Source of the DNA: DAONBD01 sp964525485
GTDB lineage: Bacteria > Patescibacteriota > Gracilibacteria > UBA1369 > LOWO2-01-FULL-3
Direction: 5' to 3'
DNA length: 64,000 nt
Assembly (NCBI GenBank): GCA_964525485.1
Contig: CAZGHH010000002.1
Coordinates: forward strand, 1-64,000
Under the pieces are notes generated by a model that searched no databases, had not been told where the DNA came from, and worked only from the letters and a program-made list of their open reading frames with translations. The position numbers and the translations under genes are program-made. This document shows, piece by piece, positions 54,072 to 61,721 of the stretch. The number at the start of each line of letters is the position of its first letter. Position 1 is the first letter of the stretch.

Positions 54072-55448
54072 ATGAAAGTCATAGTTTTGGCGGCTGGAAG
54101 AAGTAAAAGGATGAAGCCGATTGAAGATAAAAATTTTTTAAATTTTGTCGGACAACCGCTTATTTCTTGGCAGTTGAATTTTCTTTGGAAGGCCGGTTTT
54201 AAAGAAATTATTTTAGTTGGTGGAAAGCATAATCTTGAACGATTGAAGGCTCTCGATAACGATATGCCCATACAGATAGATGTCGTAGAGCAGGAGAATC
54301 TCGATGAAGGGATGAGAGGTGCTGTTCTCGCGTGTGAGAAATTGATCGGGGGTGAACCAATTTTGGTCTTCAGTAGCAATGACGTTGTTGATGGTGAGGC
54401 TTTTGAAGTGATGAAAAATGCAATTACGGAGAATGAGAAAACTGTTGAGAATTTGACACGCGGTGGAAAGCGCAATGACAAACTAGATGTAGTGGATGGA
54501 TTTATGCTCGCAAAAAAAGTTGATTCTTATTTTCCTGGTGGGTATTTGGAATTGGATACCGATGGCAATGTTACGCGAATTGTAGAAAAACCGAAACCCG
54601 GTGAAGAGCCAAGTGATTTGGTGAATTTGGTTGTGCATTTCTTCAAAGATTCTAAAAAATTAATCAAAGCGTTAAAAGAAGCTGAAAGTAAAAAAGATGA
54701 CCTTTATGAGGTCGCTGTCGATATGATGATTCAGTCTGGCGCGAAGATAAAAGCGATTGAATATAACGGCTTCTGGCAGGCATTAAAATACCCTTGGCAT
54801 ACACACAATATATTCAAATTCTTGTTAAAGACGGCTTTGAATGGAAAAGATATGAAAGTCGCTGATAATGCTCGCATTGCGAAAAATTCTATAGTGGACG
54901 GAGCGGTCGTAATCGATGACGGAGCTACTTTGATGGACGGAGCGATCGTAAAAGGTCCGGCTTATATTGGCCGTGGAACTATCGTCGCTATGAACTCACT
55001 TGTGAGAGATAGTAATGTCGGAGAAAAGTGCGTGATCGGATTTTCGTCAGAGGTCGCACGAAGTTATTTGGGAGATAATGTTTGGACTCATTCAAACTAT
55101 ATCGGTGATAGTGTGATCGGTAGTGACATTTCATTCGGCGCCGGAACTGTTGTCGGCAATTTACGGCTTGATGAAGGTATTATTTCAGTCCGTGACGGAG
55201 AGAATAAAATTTCAACCGAAACAAATAAATTCGGAATTATTACAGGAGATCATATCAGAGTCGGCGTGAATACTAGCTTTATGCCCGGAACAAAAATCGG
55301 CAGTGGAACGTACATAGGAGCCGGAATAGTTGTGGCCGAAGATATTCCTGAAAATAGTTTTGTGAAAGGTGATTGGAAATTAAAAATCACTGAAAACAAA
55401 GGAACTTTCAGTGAAGAAATGCGCGAATTGATGCGTAAAAAATTATAA
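54072..55448 (+). CDS. GlmU-like nucleotidyltransferase with left-handed beta-helix domain
   Basis: A 458-residue protein. The N-terminal nucleotidyltransferase domain (1-240) starts VIVLAAGRSKRMKPI and contains GQPLISWQLNFLWKAG and VFSSNDVVDG. The C-terminal part (about 265-435) consists of hexapeptide left-handed beta-helix repeats: DGAVVIDDGATLMDGAIVKG, then YIGRGTIVAMNS, GDSVIGSDISFGAG and NLRLDEG. It resembles archaeal-type bifunctional sugar-1-phosphate nucleotidylyltransferase/acetyltransferases. Whether it makes UDP-GlcNAc or a dTDP/other sugar cannot be told from sequence alone. A glycosyltransferase follows 13 bp on. Confidence 0.82.
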   Translation: MKVIVLAAGRSKRMKPIEDKNFLNFVGQPLISWQLNFLWKAGFKEIILVGGKHNLERLKALDNDMPIQIDVVEQENLDEGMRGAVLACEKLIGGEPILVFSSNDVVDGEAFEVMKNAITENEKTVENLTRGGKRNDKLDVVDGFMLAKKVDSYFPGGYLELDTDGNVTRIVEKPKPGEEPSDLVNLVVHFFKDSKKLIKALKEAESKKDDLYEVAVDMMIQSGAKIKAIEYNGFWQALKYPWHTHNIFKFLLKTALNGKDMKVADNARIAKNSIVDGAVVIDDGATLMDGAIVKGPAYIGRGTIVAMNSLVRDSNVGEKCVIGFSSEVARSYLGDNVWTHSNYIGDSVIGSDISFGAGTVVGNLRLDEGIISVRDGENKISTETNKFGIITGDHIRVGVNTSFMPGTKIGSGTYIGAGIVVAEDIPENSFVKGDWKLKITENKGTFSEEMRELMRKKL

Positions 55449-55461
55449 AAAAATCTCGCTA

Positions 55462-56301
55462 ATGAATCAGCAAACGCTTTCAAATAATGTCTCTTCAAAG
55501 GCTGATGCAAGGCCAAAAGTCTCTGTTATCATGTTGAATTTTAACAGTAAGTATTTTCCAAAAATGTGTGTTGAAGCTTTTTATAATTCGAAGATTGAAT
55601 TCCCTTTTGAATTCATAGCGGTTGATAACGCGTCGACCGAGCCAATGAGTATCGGATACTTGGAGCAAGCTGCAAAAGAAGGACTGGTGAAGCTTGTAAA
55701 ATCTCCGAAAAATTTGGGATTTGGTGGTGGGAATAATTTCGGAGCTGCGAATGCACGTGGTGAATACATCCTGATAATGAACCCTGATATTTTTGTAAAT
55801 GAAGACAGTGTGGGAAAAATGATTTCGTATATTGAATCGCATCGCGATGTCGGAATTTTGGCTCCAAAACTTGTTTATCCCGATGGACAAGTCCAGGATT
55901 CGTGCCGAAGATTGATGAAATTCAGAGACCTTGTAATTAAAAGAACTCCACTTAGATTGTTGCCCGGTTTGAATAAACGTGTCGAAAAATACACTATGCA
56001 GGACTTCAATCACAATGAAATTCAGGAAGTCGATTTACTTGTTGGTGCGTGCCTTTTATTGCCTTCTGATTTGTATCGTGAAATTGGTGGATTTGATGAA
56101 AGATATTTCTTATTCATGGAAGATTTTGACCTTTGCAGAACTGTACGAAAAGCCGGACGCAAAGTTATTTATTATCCCGAAGTTGCCGTCACTCACAATC
56201 ATAAACGTTTAAGTGGTGGATCAATTTTAAAACTTTTGACGAGAAAAGTTTTTTGGCATCATGTAAATAGTGCGATAAAATATTTTTGGAAGTGGAGGTG
56301 A
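55462..56301 (+). CDS. Family 2 glycosyltransferase (rhamnosyltransferase-like)
   Basis: A 279-residue GT-A enzyme: VSVIMLNFNSKYFPKMCVEA, EFIAVDNASTEP, SPKNLGFGGGNNFGAANARG, ILIMNPDIFV (with the metal-binding NPD), and ERYFLFMEDFDLCRTVRKAG. This matches WbbL-type transferases that build surface polysaccharide by adding rhamnose or similar sugars. The substrate is unknown. It is 13 bp after the GlmU-like gene, and uses a TGA stop, one of the indications that TGA is not read as glycine. Confidence 0.9.
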   Translation: MNQQTLSNNVSSKADARPKVSVIMLNFNSKYFPKMCVEAFYNSKIEFPFEFIAVDNASTEPMSIGYLEQAAKEGLVKLVKSPKNLGFGGGNNFGAANARGEYILIMNPDIFVNEDSVGKMISYIESHRDVGILAPKLVYPDGQVQDSCRRLMKFRDLVIKRTPLRLLPGLNKRVEKYTMQDFNHNEIQEVDLLVGACLLLPSDLYREIGGFDERYFLFMEDFDLCRTVRKAGRKVIYYPEVAVTHNHKRLSGGSILKLLTRKVFWHHVNSAIKYFWKWR

Positions 56302-56399
56302 TTCTGGGATTGTGTGCTTGGAAGTGAAATTTGAAGTGTGTGCAAGGTTGGAATTGTAGTTAAATCCGGAATTGCAGGTAAATTTTTAACTGCGCTTCT

Positions 56400-57032
56400 A
56401 TGGTTACAGAAAAAATTCGACCTATCGTGAAAAAAAATATTGAAGGGAATCCTGTTTATAAATTTCTTGGACGGATCGGGGTTGGCCCTGATTTCTTTTC
56501 GTGGTTGGCAATCGTGTGGGCTGTGTTTGGTGCGTTTTTTATTTTGGAAAATCGTTTGTGGTGGGCGTTGCCTTTTGTCGTTTTGGCGATGATGTGGGAC
56601 GGAATTGATGGGGCGTACGCTAGGACTCTTGGACGTACTACCAGATTTGGGGCGTATATAGAGGGAATGATCGATCTATACGTGGAGGTGATCGTGATGT
56701 TGGCTGTGATAGTTTGGCAGTACCCTATCGAAGGAGCCCTTGTAATGATTTTAAGTATGATGCTTAGTTATGCGAAGCCACGCCTTGCGCAGGTAATTCC
56801 GGCGAAAGATGTGGACTGGCCCGGTATTGGTGAAAAATTTCAAAGAAGATTGTTTTTTCTTATTGCGATGTTTGTGCATTTAGTCTTCCCGAGTTTTGAA
56901 ATTGCCGGAAAAATTATGGATACATTTTCCGTAATGATGTATTTACTGGCCTTGATGGTTTTCATAGGTGGAATTCAGAGAATTATGTACGCAAAAAAAA
57001 TGATAAAAGAGTACGAAAAAGGCATGAAATAG
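56400..57032 (+). CDS. CDP-alcohol phosphatidyltransferase with Asp-to-Glu change
   Basis: A 210-residue membrane enzyme of the same superfamily as 53314-54021 but of a different subtype. The catalytic segment reads WDGIDGAYARTLGRTTRFGA followed by YIEGMID, so the first aspartate of the GxxxDxxxD half is replaced by glutamate while the final Asp, the likely base, remains. Five membrane helices follow. A shared lipid-headgroup or archaetidylinositol-type activity is possible, but the substrate is unknown. About 100 bp separate it from the glycosyltransferase. Confidence 0.85.
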   Translation: MVTEKIRPIVKKNIEGNPVYKFLGRIGVGPDFFSWLAIVWAVFGAFFILENRLWWALPFVVLAMMWDGIDGAYARTLGRTTRFGAYIEGMIDLYVEVIVMLAVIVWQYPIEGALVMILSMMLSYAKPRLAQVIPAKDVDWPGIGEKFQRRLFFLIAMFVHLVFPSFEIAGKIMDTFSVMMYLLALMVFIGGIQRIMYAKKMIKEYEKGMK

Positions 57033-57109
57033 ATCGATCCAAATCCGGATTTTAAAACTACCTGAGTAAGTGAATTGATACTTGTTCGCTTTAGCTTTAA
57101 TTTGAATAA

Positions 57110-57721
57110 TCATGCTTGGGGTTTTTGTGTTTCCGCAAGCATTTTTATGACCTTTGGATACCATTCTTTTTCTAAAGCCTGGACTCTTTCTTTTAATGAA
57201 TCCGGCGTGTCCTCCGGAAGAACCGGACATGTTTTTTGAATAATTATTTCGCCTGTGTCGCACCCTTCATCCACATAGTGAATAGTCATTCCGGTTTCTT
57301 TTTCACCCGCCGCGAGCACCGCCTCGTGAACATTTGCACCGAAGAAACTCGGCCCGCAAAATTTTGGAATAAGTGCCGGATGAACATTTATAATTCTGTG
57401 AGAGAATTTTTTAACGAAATCTGCGGAAAGTATACGCATATACCCTACCAGTACGACCAGATCCACTTCATATTTTTCAAGCAATTCTGCAACGCGCGCA
57501 TCGAACTGCTCGCGCGTGCGATCCTTCGGATTCACAAAAATGGCTTTGTACCCCTGTGCTTTTGCACGCTCAAGTGCATAAGCATCGCGTTTGTTCGAAA
57601 TTACACATGCAAGCTCTATATTTGGCATATTCCCAGCTTTCATTTCATCTATAATAGCCTGCAGATCCGTACCTCTAGTAGATGCTAGAACCCCAATCTT
57701 GAAATGTTTTGCATTTTGCAT
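57110..57721 (-). CDS. purN: Phosphoribosylglycinamide formyltransferase
   Basis: A 203-residue PurN that formylates GAR in purine synthesis with 10-formyl-THF. Motifs: KIGVLASTRGTDLQAIIDEM, CVISNKRDAYALERA, VLVGYMRILSADFV, the catalytic INVHPALIPKFCG (Asn/His) and HYVDEGCDTGEII (Asp). ATG 57721 was chosen because the family starts just before the first beta strand; an in-frame ATG at 57757 is an alternative. GSN in the phosphate loop is replaced by TRGTD. It works with purH and the PurP paralogs nearby. Confidence 0.94.
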   Translation of the reverse strand: MQNAKHFKIGVLASTRGTDLQAIIDEMKAGNMPNIELACVISNKRDAYALERAKAQGYKAIFVNPKDRTREQFDARVAELLEKYEVDLVVLVGYMRILSADFVKKFSHRIINVHPALIPKFCGPSFFGANVHEAVLAAGEKETGMTIHYVDEGCDTGEIIIQKTCPVLPEDTPDSLKERVQALEKEWYPKVIKMLAETQKPQA

Positions 57722-57757
57722 GCTTTGTTTATAGCATATTGTTTGGTTTCCTTCCAT

Positions 57758-58589
57758 ATTTTGCTTGATTTACTTTGGTACTTTGACGTCGTAGTTCGTC
57801 ACGGACTTTCCTTTATTCCTTATTCCTTTTATGGATTTTATGAATCTTGTCGGCCTTGTTACTTTTAATAACTTTGTTATTTTTAGTAATCTTGTTATTT
57901 GTTATAAATGCTATAAAAATTCAATTTTGTTCGATTCTTTTGCAATTTAATCTTGTGATTTTTTTGTTTTGACTCTTAGGTTGAACAAATATGGATTTGG
58001 CTTTTTTTGTGGGGTTGTATTGGCTTTGGGTTTGTATATTTCTGACAATCCATGTTCGCTTTGTATCGCTGTATCGATACAGCGATACAAGTTGTATTCA
58101 TAATTCTTCTTATAAACACAGCTAAAGCGTGTATTTTTACTTCTAAAAAGATTTATCGTGGCGCATTGTAAAAACTCTCATTTTTCATGTTTTTCATTCT
58201 TAAAACCTATTTATTTCTGCATTTTTTTAATTTTTATAGACCTTAAAATTAAATATTACATCACCTTCCCTCTCGAATTTAGATATCTTATACATGATGC
58301 CGCCGCCTTATGTATAACATTATTATTCTTTATGTCTATAAATACATCTTGCGTATTTTTGAGTATTTTAATATCATGTTATGAAAATCAAAAATAAATA
58401 ATAAAGATTAAATATTAAATAGCATGCCATCGCCGAACCTACTTCCAGAATCTCCAGATTACGACAGGTTACGGCAAGAAAAAGAATCGACCAAATGAGC
58501 ATCAAAGAGATGCAAAAAAAGAACCCGATTTCGACCCTTAAAAATTAGAAAAACGCGATCTTAAAAGAAAATAATAAAACAAAAACAAA
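57758..58589. other. AT-rich stretch without a supportable gene
   Basis: No convincing coding sequence is seen. It contains short TTGTTATTT-type repeats (57858-57905), a perfect 30-bp palindrome (58061-58090), and small hairpins such as GCATC/GATGC (58501-58515). From about 58420 the base composition changes and leads into the structured RNA candidate. Confidence 0.6.
58061..58090. repeat. Perfect 30-bp palindrome
   Basis: TTGTATCGCTGTATC and its exact reverse complement meet with no spacer (58061-58075, 58076-58090). It is isolated in AT-rich intergenic DNA. The pattern fits a high-affinity dimer-binding site or a recombination/hairpin site; no partner is known. Confidence 0.9.
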
Positions 58590-58590
58590 A

Positions 58591-58894
58591 GAGCTACGGC
58601 TCAAAAAGTGCGAAAGCGCTCAAAAAATTCGCTTTGTGATGGTTCGGCTTAAGACTACCCGGACCGCCTACCTACCCGCTTTAAGCGGGTGTCTGTTCTC
58701 TTCCCTTGACCCTCATGTAGGCTTGGTAGATGGAGTATCCACAGACGGTCGGTGGCGTGACAGAAAATAACGCCAAAGCAAGGCAACAAAAATTCAGGGA
58801 TAGTCTCCTGGTAAAAAAACAACCCGTTCGCAAAACAAAAACAAATATTTTGCTTCTCTCAGGTTTTTCCTCTCCTTTAAGGAGGGGTTTTTTT
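58591..58894 (+). ncRNA. Candidate structured RNA with pseudoknot, ending in an intrinsic terminator
   Basis: Sequential stems with stable loops: GAGC-TACG-GCTC (58591-58602) and AGTGC-GAAA-GCGCT (58607-58620). A long-range stem GACTACCC (58653-58660) pairs GGGATAGTC (58797-58805). Inside it GACC (58662-58665)/GGTC (58747-58750), ACCCGC/GCGGGT (58674-58690), GTCTGT (58691-58696)/ACAGAC (58741-58746) and GGCGT/ACGCC (58754-58774) can all form. GCCTAC (58666-58671) pairs GTAGGC (58717-58722) across the GTCTGT/ACAGAC helix, making a pseudoknot. An intrinsic terminator ends it at 58894. It matches no RNA I recognise. Confidence 0.55.
58869..58894 (+). terminator. Intrinsic terminator of the RNA candidate
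   Basis: CCTCTCC (58869-58875) pairs with GGAGGGG (58881-58887) with one wobble around TTTAA, followed by seven T to 58894. It defines the plus strand as the RNA strand. Confidence 0.85.
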
Positions 58895-58981
58895 ATATCT
58901 GCTTTGTGTGTTTTATTTTAAAAAAGTTTTGCTGTATGATTGAGACGCTGTTTATTCACACTATTTTTTAACACAACATAT

Positions 58982-59737
58982 ATGGAACTGTTTTTCCCTT
59001 TTATACTACCGGTAGTAATCCTGATACTCGCTTGTATCAAAGAAGTTAAACAATATGAAAGAGGCGTGAAGTTCACTTTAGGAAAATTCTCAGAAGTGGT
59101 GCAACCTGGGTGGAGACTTATCATTCCCATCTTTCAAAGAATGCAAAAAGTGGATATTCGCGTAAAAGCTGTAGATGTTCCGGATCAAGAAGCAATCACC
59201 GAGGACAATATTTCCGTCACTATTAATGCTGTCATTTATTACAAAGTTTCCGATGCGGCGAAAGCTGTACTGGAGGTTGAAAACTTCTTTTATGCTGTTG
59301 GACAATTAGCTCAAACAACCATGAGAAATGCTGTTGGTGAAGTTGAATTGGATAAACTATTGAAAGACAGGGAAGAAATTGCTAAAAACATACAAAAACT
59401 CGTGGATGCGGCTACTGATCCTTGGGGGATCAAAGTTGAATCTGTTGAATTAAAAGATATAGTTCTTCCTCAAGATTTAAAGAGAACAATGGCGAAGGTA
59501 GCTGAGGCTGTCAGAGAAAGAAAGGCTGTAATTATTAAGGCTGAAGGAGATTTAATGGCTTCTGAAAACCTTGCGAAGGCTGCGGAGAATTTGGCAAAAG
59601 CGCCCGGTGGAATGCATTTGCGAACATTGCAAGCCATCAACGACATCTCATCAGATCAATCAAATACGACAGTTTGGATGGTGCCGGTCGAGGTGTTGAG
59701 AGCTATTGAAAAAATTTCCGATAAATTAGGGAAATAA
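58982..59737 (+). CDS. SPFH/stomatin-family membrane protein
   Basis: A 251-residue protein with an N-terminal hydrophobic helix (residues 3-18) and an SPFH domain: YERGVKFTLGKFSEVVQPGW, KAVDVPDQEAITEDNISVTI, AVIYYKVSDAAKAVLEVEN and MRNAVGEVELDKLL. A helical C-terminal region (MAKVAEAVRERKAVIIKAEG) follows, typical of stomatins/slipins. Such proteins form membrane rings that organise membrane microdomains and proteases; the usual NfeD partner is not adjacent. ATG 58982 is preferred over an upstream TTG. Confidence 0.93.
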   Translation: MELFFPFILPVVILILACIKEVKQYERGVKFTLGKFSEVVQPGWRLIIPIFQRMQKVDIRVKAVDVPDQEAITEDNISVTINAVIYYKVSDAAKAVLEVENFFYAVGQLAQTTMRNAVGEVELDKLLKDREEIAKNIQKLVDAATDPWGIKVESVELKDIVLPQDLKRTMAKVAEAVRERKAVIIKAEGDLMASENLAKAAENLAKAPGGMHLRTLQAINDISSDQSNTTVWMVPVEVLRAIEKISDKLGK

Positions 59738-59760
59738 GTAATATTTTAAATTTTCGCATT

Positions 59761-60630
59761 ATGAATGTGACGCGGGTTTATGGAATTTTGGCGCATCCTG
59801 CGGGGCACTCTCTTTCACCTGCGATGTTTAATGCGGCTTTTGCCGAGATGGGAATCAACGCGAAGTATGAAGTTTTTGAAAATCTAGCCCGGGGTAGAAA
59901 AATCTTCAGGTTGGAAAATTCTAGCCCGGGCTACATTTCAGGACTTTCCATATCTCTCCCATACAAAGAAAGTGTGATAGAATTTTTGGATGAGGTTTCT
60001 GAGGATGTGCGAGCTATCGGCGCGTGCAATACCGTGAAAATTCAAAATGATGACGGAGATGTGAAGAAAATTGCGATCGGATTCAATACTGATTGGATTG
60101 GATTCATGGAGGCCTTGAAGGAGAAGATTGCGAGTGTGAAGAACTTGAATGTTATCGTTTTGGGTGCTGGCGGAGCGGCGAGGGCAATCGTATATGGATT
60201 AATTAAAGAAGGTGCGAAAGTTGTTGTGTTGAATAGAACTGTTGAGAAGGCTGCGAAAATTGTAAAAGATTTTTCAAAGTTATGTAAAGGATGCGAAACT
60301 GTTCCAATTCAGTTTGGCCGGCTTGATGAAATTGAAAATTTTAAATGTGATGTTTTGGTGCAAGCGACTTCCGCGGGAGTGGGTACTGAAGGGATTGAGG
60401 AGAGTTTTGTTAGCGAAGAATTTTTGCAAAAAAACGAGCCTGTGGTTTTTGATATTATTTATAAACCTTTAATAACTCCACTTTTACAAATGGCTATCGA
60501 TAACGGATGCGATATTATTACGGGTGAAAAAATGCTTCTGAATCAGGCTGTGAAACAATTCGAAATTTGGTTCGGGGAAAAAGCTCCAAAAGACGTTATG
60601 AATAAAGAACTAAACAAATTTATCGTTTAG
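59761..60630 (+). CDS. aroE: Shikimate dehydrogenase with a repeat-derived segment
   Basis: A 289-residue NADP-dependent enzyme of the chorismate pathway. It has the shikimate-binding HSLSPAMFNAAF, catalytic Lys in SISLPYKESV, NTDWIGF, the dinucleotide loop VLGAGGAARAIVYGL with VLNRTVEKA, and the C-terminal GEKMLLNQAVKQFEIWFG. Residues about 41-58 (LARGRKIFRLENSSPGY) are encoded by a reversed copy of the 37-bp repeat, replacing the helix that normally lies between the second strand and the GLS/NVT strand while keeping the usual overall length. The frame stays open. Activity may be altered or preserved; this is untested. Confidence 0.93.
   Translation: MNVTRVYGILAHPAGHSLSPAMFNAAFAEMGINAKYEVFENLARGRKIFRLENSSPGYISGLSISLPYKESVIEFLDEVSEDVRAIGACNTVKIQNDDGDVKKIAIGFNTDWIGFMEALKEKIASVKNLNVIVLGAGGAARAIVYGLIKEGAKVVVLNRTVEKAAKIVKDFSKLCKGCETVPIQFGRLDEIENFKCDVLVQATSAGVGTEGIEESFVSEEFLQKNEPVVFDIIYKPLITPLLQMAIDNGCDIITGEKMLLNQAVKQFEIWFGEKAPKDVMNKELNKFIV
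59883..59935 (-). repeat. Reversed 37-bp repeat copy inside aroE
   Basis: On the minus strand this reads TAGCCCGGGCTAGA, then TTTTCCAACCTGAAGA, then TTTTTCTACCCCGGGCTAG, the same unit and next-unit core as at 1-92 and 48345-48438. It supplies about 17 codons of aroE in frame, with no stop. Confidence 0.85.
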
Positions 60631-60657
60631 CTCTTTTTTGATATATGTTTCTTCGGC

Positions 60658-61167
60658 TTAGAGTTGTGCAACCACTTCTTTGGTTGGAATTGTAGCTACG
60701 GTTGCTTCTTCATCAAGGTTGATTGGAACTGCAACTTCTGCCTCAGTGGAATCACTTGGAATCGAATTTGCTTCTCCTGGATTGCTTGGAGTTGAAGCCA
60801 CCCTTTCTTTATCAAGATTGGTTACCGCTTCTTTTTTTGCATTTGCCTCTAAGTCCTTTAATTGTTGACTCAGTGCTTCCTCAAGAACTCTTTCCGTTGT
60901 TGTTATTAACCTATTCGCTGATGCTATTACCGGACATTGTATTTCCGGATTATTGACGAGAATTTTCCTTACCAATTCTCTGGTATTAATTAATGATCCA
61001 TATACCATTCCATCAAGAAGCTTACAATTGACCTGTACTCTCTTTTCTTGAGGTAAAATTGTTATTAATCCATCTTTTGCCGGACAATCAACACACGAAG
61101 ACATATAGGTTTCGGATTTAATATTTCTTTGTGCCACTACTCCTCCTTGGCTTGGCGGATTATTCAT
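60658..61167 (-). CDS. Protein of unknown function
   Basis: A 169-residue hydrophilic protein without a signal peptide. Four cysteines occur in the first half (SSCVDCPAK, CKLLDG, CPVIAS). Residues about 85-110 form a helical stretch and the last 60 residues are Ser/Thr/Glu/Pro-rich and probably disordered. It lies between aroE (convergent) and lspA (same strand, 32 bp upstream), so it may be cotranscribed with lspA. No family is recognised. Confidence 0.7.
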   Translation of the reverse strand: MNNPPSQGGVVAQRNIKSETYMSSCVDCPAKDGLITILPQEKRVQVNCKLLDGMVYGSLINTRELVRKILVNNPEIQCPVIASANRLITTTERVLEEALSQQLKDLEANAKKEAVTNLDKERVASTPSNPGEANSIPSDSTEAEVAVPINLDEEATVATIPTKEVVAQL

Positions 61168-61199
61168 TTTAACTTGTTTTAATAGTTAAGGGGGCGACT

Positions 61200-61661
61200 T
61201 TACATACTTTTTAATCTTTCGTAAAGGATAAATCCTAAAATTACACCAAAGACTATAAAAACATCAGCTAAATTAAAAGTGGGCCAGTATGGAAGGCTTA
61301 TAAAATCTATTACATGTCCCAAATATATTCGATCAATCAAATTTCCAACAGCTCCTCCCAAAATCATACCTGAAATCACTTTTGCAGGCCATTTTCTCAA
61401 ATTAAATTCACTCAAAATAATCCTAAGTAAAACCAAAATCAAAATTCCCGTAAGAGCTATGATAAAAAATCTATCTATCTTCACCCCAAACGCTATCCCT
61501 TCGTTCAAAGACACTTCGAGATATTTTACTGCTAAAAATTTCGAGACCTGATCGAGCATCAAAAAAAATCCTACTATCATAGCAAACCCGAACATCGAAT
61601 TCTTCTGATGTGTTTTTTTACTCTTCTCCTGTTTCATCATTTTTTTCTTCATCGGAAGCAT
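61200..61661 (-). CDS. lspA: Lipoprotein signal peptidase (SPase II)
   Basis: A 153-residue integral membrane aspartyl protease that removes lipoprotein signal peptides. Motifs: DQVSKFLAVKYL, LNEGIAFGV, GGAVGNLIDRIYLGHVIDFI and FNLADVFIVFG, which carry the catalytic aspartates. Four hydrophobic helices are present. The N-terminal 20 residues are Lys-rich. It is divergent from ftsW, 60 bp away. Confidence 0.96.
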   Translation of the reverse strand: MLPMKKKMMKQEKSKKTHQKNSMFGFAMIVGFFLMLDQVSKFLAVKYLEVSLNEGIAFGVKIDRFFIIALTGILILVLLRIILSEFNLRKWPAKVISGMILGGAVGNLIDRIYLGHVIDFISLPYWPTFNLADVFIVFGVILGFILYERLKSM

Positions 61662-61721
61662 TGTACAACAGCATCAAATTAGTGTAAATTTCTCTGGCTG
61701 AAACAAGGCTAATCATTCCTC

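Noticed and set aside
55462..56301. Recoded TGA (Gly) as in SR1/Absconditabacteria
   Set aside because: Conserved genes such as uvrA and purH have no internal TGA, and several genes end in TGA.
57770..57850. RNase P RNA from GGAAAGTCC on the minus strand
   Set aside because: The surrounding sequence shows no P4 partner or other conserved elements, and it runs into purN.
58158..58397. 79-codon frame in the AT-rich region
   Set aside because: Low-complexity, Phe/Ile-rich, with no start signal, family match or neighbours.
58440..58894. tmRNA in the structured region
   Set aside because: No T-arm or CCA-type acceptor end is seen before the terminator and no G-rich 5' acceptor; GATTTCGAC at 58528 is a weak coincidence, and the tag-like frames do not end in a usual tag.
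58730..58921. 63-codon frame across the RNA candidate
   Set aside because: It runs through the terminator and overlaps the RNA stems.
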